This document shows, in pieces, positions 53,766-61,400 of a stretch of 64,000 bases of DNA. The position numbers and the translations under genes were made by a program. The DNA comes from Yersinia ruckeri ATCC 29473 (GTDB lineage: Bacteria; Pseudomonadota; Gammaproteobacteria; Enterobacterales; Enterobacteriaceae): contig NZ_KN150747.1 in the NCBI RefSeq assembly GCF_000754815.1, positions 835,808 to 899,807 on the forward strand, given 5' to 3'. Under the pieces are notes generated by a model that searched no databases, was not told the origin of the DNA, and was given only the letters and a program-made list of their open reading frames with translations. Position 1 is the stretch's first letter; the number at the start of each line of letters is the position of its first letter.

Positions 53766-55457
53766 GTGCTGCGTTATTTGTATATTACATTAATAGCCTG
53801 CTTACTATTGCCAGTGATGGTTATTTCACGCGTCGGTTATGGCGCGGAATTAACGCCTATTCAACAACAGGATATTCATCAACAGGAACGGCAACGGGCG
53901 TTGGAACAGCGTTTGGCTCCACCGGCACCGGATGTGCGTTTGTCTGCGTCTTCCGCTTCCTTTGGTCGCATTTCCTTCCCCGTTGAGAAACCCTGCTTCG
54001 TTATTGACCGCATTACCCTCAGCGGCACCGAGCCTTTACCCCACTGGTTGCCACTGCAACGCCTTGCCGATCAGGCGCAAGGCCAGTGTTTGGGCGGACA
54101 GGGCATTAATCTGCTGATGAGCCAATTGCAAAACCGCCTGATCGACCATGGCTATGTAACGACGCGAGTTTTGGCTCCGCGACAGGACTTGAACAGCGGC
54201 ACTCTGGCGTTACAAATTGTACCCGGAAAAATACGCCATGTTGAGCTGAAACCCGGCAGTGACCGTCATGTCACGCTATTCAGTGCCTTCCCCGCTCGTC
54301 CCGGTAACCTATTGGATTTACGCGATATCGAACAAGGGCTGGAGAATCTACAGCGCGTCCCCACCGTGCAAGCCAGCATGGAATTGGTTCCCGGCGCTGC
54401 CCCAGGAGAGACGGATATCGCCCTGAGCTGGCAGCAGAGCAAAATATGGCGGCTGGCGGCTTCACTGGATGACTCAGGCACCCGCAGCACCGGTCGTTAT
54501 CAGGGCGGTGCGACCCTGTTTCTGGATAACCCGCTCTCTCTGAGTGACCTGTTTTATGTCTCTGCGGGTGGCTCAATAAAAAATCGCGGCGAGAAAGGCA
54601 CCAATAACCTCACCGGTCACTACTCACTGCCGTTCGGTTACTGGACCGCGGGCATCACTGCCAGCAGCTATGACTATCACCAAACCGTGGCGGGCCTGAA
54701 TGGTGATATCCGATACAGCGGTGACAGTGAGAATGTGACGCTGCAACTTAGCCGCCTGCTGCACCGCAATGCCAGCCAGAAAACCACCCTGACTTACGAT
54801 GTGCTGACCCGTTCGTCGAAAAACTTTATCAATGACACTGAAATCGAAGTGCATCGCCGCCGCACCTCAGCCTGGCGCGTTGGCCTGCAACACCGCCACT
54901 TTATTTCGCAGGCCACGCTGGATGCCGGTGTCAGCTACCAGCGCGGCACCCGCTGGTTGGGTGCGGTACCCGCACAGGAAGAATATCTCGGTGAAGCCAC
55001 CGCCCTGAGCAAAATTTTGCGGCTGAATGCGCAGTTGGATATTCCTTTTGCCGTCCAAAAACAAAACTTCCATTACAACCTGCAATACCAGCGCCAAAGC
55101 ACCAACACGCCATTGACGCCACAGGATCAGTTCGCCATCGGTGGCCGCTGGTCAGTGCGTGGCTTTGATGGTGAACGCACGCTGAACGCCGACCGTGGCT
55201 GGACGGTGCGCAATGATCTGGGCTGGTATACCCCGCTGCCGGGGCATGAGCTGTATGTTGGCGTGGATTACGGTGAGGTCAGCGGTCGCAGTGCCCCTTA
55301 TCTGCTGGGCCACCATCTGGCCGGTAGCGTCGTCGGGGTGCGTGGCACTGTGCTGAATACCCGCTATGACCTGTTTGCTGGCAAACCGCTGTCTCAACCT
55401 GATGGCTTCAACGTCGACTCGGTGACGGTGGGTTTTAACCTGAACTGGCAATACTGA
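53766..55457 (+). CDS. TpsB, two-partner secretion outer-membrane transporter (FhaC/ShlB/CdiB family)
   Basis: 563 residues from a GTG at 53766, 8 bases after AAGGA; the nearby ATG at 53759 is out of frame. A signal peptide (about 1-27) and a Gln-rich plug-helix region (about 30-50) come first. Two POTRA domains follow (about 76-150 and 155-220), containing '[11 protein letters not shown]' and '[20 protein letters not shown]'. The rest is a 16-strand barrel to the aromatic C-terminus 'GFNLNWQY'. The loop-6 signature '[10 protein letters not shown]' is intact. It exports the product of the gene starting 36 bases downstream. Confidence 0.95.
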   Translation: MLRYLYITLIACLLLPVMVISRVGYGAELTPIQQQDIHQQERQRALEQRLAPPAPDVRLSASSASFGRISFPVEKPCFVIDRITLSGTEPLPHWLPLQRLADQAQGQCLGGQGINLLMSQLQNRLIDHGYVTTRVLAPRQDLNSGTLALQIVPGKIRHVELKPGSDRHVTLFSAFPARPGNLLDLRDIEQGLENLQRVPTVQASMELVPGAAPGETDIALSWQQSKIWRLAASLDDSGTRSTGRYQGGATLFLDNPLSLSDLFYVSAGGSIKNRGEKGTNNLTGHYSLPFGYWTAGITASSYDYHQTVAGLNGDIRYSGDSENVTLQLSRLLHRNASQKTTLTYDVLTRSSKNFINDTEIEVHRRRTSAWRVGLQHRHFISQATLDAGVSYQRGTRWLGAVPAQEEYLGEATALSKILRLNAQLDIPFAVQKQNFHYNLQYQRQSTNTPLTPQDQFAIGGRWSVRGFDGERTLNADRGWTVRNDLGWYTPLPGHELYVGVDYGEVSGRSAPYLLGHHLAGSVVGVRGTVLNTRYDLFAGKPLSQPDGFNVDSVTVGFNLNWQY

Positions 55458-55493
55458 TGCACCTTATTAACGCTTTACTCTCTGGGATGAGAT

Positions 55494-58400
55494 ATGAATA
55501 AGAACCTGTACCGTATCGTGTTCAACAAAGCTCGAGGCATGTTGATGGTGGTGGCGGATATTGCGGCCTCCGGTCGAGTCACCTCCTCTGCGTCATCCGG
55601 CGTTGGGCACACGCAACGTCGCTGCATCAGTGCCTTATCCTCGCTGAGTTTTAGCCTGTTACTGGCCTTGGGCTGCGTCTCGTTATCCGCACAAGCCAAT
55701 ATTGTCGCCGATGCCCGTGCGCCGGGCAATCAGCAGCCAACCATTATCAGCAGTGCCAATGGTACACCACAGGTCAATATCCAGACACCCAGCAGTGGTG
55801 GCGTTTCCCGTAATGTTTACAGCCAGTTTGATGTCGATCATCGCGGCGCTATCCTCAATAACGGCCACGGAATAAACCAGACCCAACTCGGTGGTTTTGT
55901 TAACGGCAACCCGTTGCTGGCGCGGGGTGAGGCCAGCGTTATCCTCAACGAAGTCAACAGTCGCGATCCGAGCCAACTGAATGGTTATATCGAAGTGGCA
56001 GGGCGCAAAGCGCAGGTGGTGATCGCCAATCCTGCCGGCATTACCTGTGAGGGCTGTGGTTTTATCAACGCCAATCGTGCGACGCTAACTACCGGTCAGG
56101 CACAGCTCAATAACGGCCAGATCACCGGCTACGATGTGGATCGGGGCGAAATTATTGTGCGGGGCGCGGGCATGGACAGCAGCCGTCAAGATCATACCGA
56201 TTTGATCGCCCGTTCCGTCAAAGTGAATGCCGGTATCTGGGCCAATGACCTGAAAGTCAGCGCCGGGCGCAATCAGGTGGATGCCGCGCACCAGAACATC
56301 AATGCCAAAGCCAGCGATGGCAGCGTTCGCCCTACGGTAGCAGTGGATGTTGCCAGCTTGGGCGGTATGTACGCCGGTAAAATCCGCCTGATCGGCACTG
56401 AAAGTGGTGTTGGGGTGCGTAATGCGGGCGAGATAGGGGCGTCAGCGGGCGATATCACCATAACCGCCGATGGCATGCTGATCAACAGCGGCCAGATCAA
56501 CAGTGCTCAACAACTGGCGGTGAAGACCTCAACGGGCATAGAGAACGCGGGTGCGCTTTATGCGCAGGGCAATAACCAGCTCACCACTGCGGGCACGTTG
56601 AGCAACAGTGGCACCATCGCGGCGGCGGGTGATACCTCACTGCGCGCGGCAGAAGTCAATAGTAGCCGCAACTCGGTACTGGGTGCCGGCGTCAAGTCCG
56701 ACAACAGCGCGATCACCAGTGGCACCTTGCGCGTTGATGCCAGCGGGATGTTAACCGCCCAAGGAAAAAATATTAGCGGCACGGCGCTAGCGCTTAACGC
56801 ACGCAGTCTCGATCTTGGCGGCAGTCAAACTCAAAGCCGTGACCTAACACTTACTGCGCAAAGTGGGGATATCGATCTCACTGGCGCGAATCTGTCCGCT
56901 AGCCACCACCTGTCTGTCTCGACCACTGATCTATTACGCACCGACAAGGCCAACGTGATGGCCGAGCAGATGGCGCTTGATGCACACACATTGTCCAATA
57001 TTGACGGCGTGATCGCGCAAACCGGGGCGGCAGATTTCAATCTGAAGCTGCCGGGTTATCTGGATAACCGGGGCGGTAGCCTGATCGCCAAAGGCAATCT
57101 GGGGATCGACGCGGCGCGGCTGGATAGCAACGGTAACAGCCTGCTGGGCGCGGGTGTACAAAGCGATGGCAAACTGACGGCCACGGGTGATCTGGCGGTG
57201 GCAACCGGTGATGACTTGATTGCACAGGGGCAAACGGTCGCCGCCGGTGCACTGACTTTGTCGGGTAGCCAGCTTGATCTGACCGACGGCCGAGTGCAGG
57301 CGCGGGAGATGCAGTTGACGGCGACGGCGGGCGATATTGTGTTAACCGGTGCAAAAGTGAACGCGACGGACACCTTATCGGCGAAGACCGGGCAGACGCT
57401 GCACAGCGACAAGGCCCATCTGACGGCTGAACAGATCGAGATGACCGCCGGGTCACTCTCCAACGTGGACGGGCAGATAATCCAGACCGGTCGTGGTGAT
57501 TTCCACCTGAATCTCCCCGGCGAGCTGGATAACCGGGGCGGAGTGCTGCTGGCGGCCGGTAACATGCGACTGCAAGCCGACAAGCTGACCAGTAACGACC
57601 ACAGCCTGCTCGGTGCCGGGATACACGCGGATGGCCGTCAGGCAGACCGCGGGAATTTGCAGGTCAACACGGCGCAGGCGCTGATGGCGCAGGGGCAGAA
57701 TGTGGCGGTGGACGCCCTGACGCTCTCCGGTAGCCAGATTGATCTCACCGGCAGCCAGACTCAGGCCAGCAATATTGCGCTGACCGCCCGTGACGGTGAT
57801 GTTGTGACCCGTGAGGCGACGGTGCTCACCCCCGGGACTTTGGCGATCACCGCTGCGGCCAACCGGGAGCAAAATCTGGATAACCGCGGCGGGAAACTGC
57901 ATGCCAACAATCTCCGGCTGGATCTGGCGCGATTGGATAACGGTCACGGAGAAATTGCTGCCGCGACCGACGCGTGGATCGCGCTGCAACGTGATTTTAC
58001 CCATCAGGTGGGGACGCGTTTAACCGCGGGACGGGATCTGGTATTGCACAGCGCGGGGGCGTTGATTAATCAGCATAAACTGGAAGCCGGGCGAGATATG
58101 CAAGTCACCGCGGATCGGATCAGCAATGCGGATACCCACAGCGGCCTGCTGGCTGGTCGGGACATCTCATTGCACAGCGACAGCCTGTTTAACCGCGGGG
58201 CAATCTATGCCACCCATCGCGGGCAATTTACCGTGAACGGTAACGCTGAAAACCACGGAGAGATTTATACCGAACAACCGCTGACCTTCACCACCTCCGG
58301 CAATCTGGTTAACCGTGGCGTGCTGCAAACGGGTGAAGAGATGCAGTTATCGACACAGGGCGATCTCAACAATAGCGGCACGCTGTACGCTGGCGGTGAC

Positions 58401-61400
58401 CAGATGCAGTTGTCGATCAACGGTAACCTGAGCAATGCCGGCAGCCTGTATGCAGCCCACGGGAGTCTGGATCTGCTGACTGATGGTGATCTGGCCAACA
58501 GCGGCAGCCTGTACGCCGGTGGGAACGGCAAGTTCACCACGCACGGCAACGGGGTTAACAGCGGCTCGGTTTATAGTCAGGGCGCACTACAGTGGCAGGC
58601 TGGCGGGAAGGTTGCCAACAGCGGTTCCCTTGCTGCGCTGGGTGATCTCCAACTGCACGCTAACGACTTACTTGGCACCCATCAATCCTTGATAGGGGCG
58701 GGATTGAAATCTGATGGCAACCGAGCCAGTAGCGGTGATTTGACGGTCAGCACGGAGCAAGGCCTGGTGGCTGAAGGGCAAAATATCGCCGCCGGACAGG
58801 TTGCGCTATCGGGGCGCGACATTGATTTAACTGGCAGTCAGACACAGGGGCATGCCATCAGTCTCGTAGCCCAATCTGGCGATATCACCTTGACTGATGC
58901 GGTGGTCAACGCGGCTACGACGCTGTCTGCCCGAACGGCCGCGCGGCTGCGCACCGACAAAGCTAACGTGATGGCCGAGCAGATGGCGCTTGATGCACAC
59001 ACATTGTCCAATATTGACGGCGTGATCGCGCAAACCGGGGCGGCAGATTTCAATCTGAAGCTGCCGGGTTATCTGGATAACCGGGGCGGTAGCCTGATCG
59101 CCAAAGGCAATCTGGGGATCGACGCGGCGCGGCTGGATAGCAACGGTAACAGCCTGCTGGGCGCGGGTGTACAAAGCGATGGCAAACTGACGGCCACGGG
59201 TGATCTGGCGGTGGCAACCGGTGATGACTTGATTGCACAGGGGCAAACGGTCGCCGCCGGTGCACTGACTTTGTCGGGTAGCCGAGTCGATCTGACCGAT
59301 GGTCAGATGCAAGCCCGCGAGATTAAGATCTCCGCCAACAAGGGGGATGTGACCACTCAACGTGCCAATATGGTTTCTCTTGGTTCTCTGACCATTAATG
59401 CCGGGGCGAACTTGGGACAAACTCTCAATAACCAAGGCGGCACGCTCCAAGCGAATAACATCTATTTGAACCTTGGTCGGTTTGATGGCAGTGAGGGAAA
59501 TATAAGAGCCAGTCAGGATCTGACAATTGGTTTACAAAGTGATTTTAGTCACTTGGCTGACTCCAAACTACAGGCTGGGCGTGATTTAACCTTTACAACC
59601 ACGGGAGCCTTAACGAATGACGGGCAATTGGTGGCGGGGCGAAAACTTAGTACCAAAACCAATAGCTTACTGAATAATGGGAAAATCCTTGCGGTTGAAG
59701 CCAATCTCAGAACGGTAGGCGCCATGATTAACCAAGGGGAAATATTAACGAGTGGTTGGCTCGCTAGCGACACCAACACCTTGTTCAACAGTGGCAGCAT
59801 CATTGGTGCAGAGGTCGAGCTTAAAGCGCGGGAGCGCATGACCAACTCAGGTACTAAGGCACTGATTGGCGCAACGGATGAAAAGGGCACCTTGGCGTTG
59901 CTGGCACCGGTGATTGAAAATAGTGATACCGTCACTAACACGGACACATCACCGAGTACGACCATTTTAGGTATGGGCAAAGTGGTGCTGGCGGGAGGAC
60001 AGGATAATAGCGGTAATTATCAGACTGCGGCTCAGATTCTTAACCTTTCAGGCCTGATTGAATCAGGAAAAGATCTGCTGATTTACGCTAACACGCTGAC
60101 TAACCGTCGTCATGTTTTAACCGCCAATACACAATTTGTGGCGGGCGATACGGTGAATGGTACGGCTTACTGGACGCCACAAAACCCGGATATCCCCGGA
60201 GGACGCTATATCGAGCCACCTCACGGTGGGAAAAATAATAGTTCTTACATCAACACTAGCTATACATCGACAACATCCTATAACAGCATCGATAAGATCA
60301 GCCCTGAGGCACAACTGTTAGCTGGCGGCAACTTGACTCCACATGTTGGTACCCTAGAAAATTACTGGAGTAAAGTGAGCGCTCAGGGAGAGATTAATCT
60401 CACCGGTGTTGCACTGCAACAAGACGGTTGGGGAAGTCAACAACGCCTGATCGAAAAGGTAATATCGAAAGGCTATTACCATTACCGAACCTATAAAGGC
60501 CGTTTGTGGACTAACGGTTGGGGTCCTGAAGTAAAAGAACGTCCTAGCACCCAATATGCCTCAAGTCTTACGGCAAAAACACTGACTGGCAGTGGTACCG
60601 TGATTAACAACGGGGCGAATCCCGGATCCATTGCCTCGCCAGCGAGCCGTGATAGCACAGGGAAAAATATTACAGTCGAGTTTAATGGCGTTTCCTTGAC
60701 GCTGCCCAGCGGTGGGTTGTATCGGCTTAATACAGATAAAGGTGATTATGCACCAGAGCCTGACGGTGGGCTTTCTTTTGCGAATGTCAATACGCCTTCC
60801 ACTCTTGATTCCACGGGCAAGCGCTTTGATTCTCAGCAAACAACGGCGGTGTCATTAACGCCATCAACGGGTGAACTACAGCAGGTCAACGCTGTGGGTG
60901 GGAAATATGAACCGGATCCTGAAGGGGCGTTATCTTTTGCATCGCTCAGCAGTCCTTCATTTGTTGACTCTACTGGTCAGCAGCTAAATTCCAATCAGTC
61001 TCAAGGGCTCAACCGATCGAATCTTTCGATGCCTAACCGTGCGGTGGGCGGAGGTTATCTGATAGAAACCAACCCGGCGTTTGCCAATCTGAATCACTGG
61101 AAAGGGTCGGATGCTTATTTGCAGACGTTAAATAACGATCCTTCACTGATACACAAACGTTTGGGCGATAATATGTATGAACAACGTCTGGTACGGGATC
61201 AGGTATTGGCGTTGACGGGTAAAACCGTTGCCAGTGATTATCGCAGTGCTCAGGAACAGTTCGAGCAGCTCTTTGCCGCTGGTGCGCAGTACAGTAAAAG
61301 GTTCAATCTTTCACCCGGTACGCACCTCAGTGCCGAGCAGATGGCGACATTAACCGACAATATCGTGCTGATGGAAACCCGGGAAGTCGCCGGGCAAACC

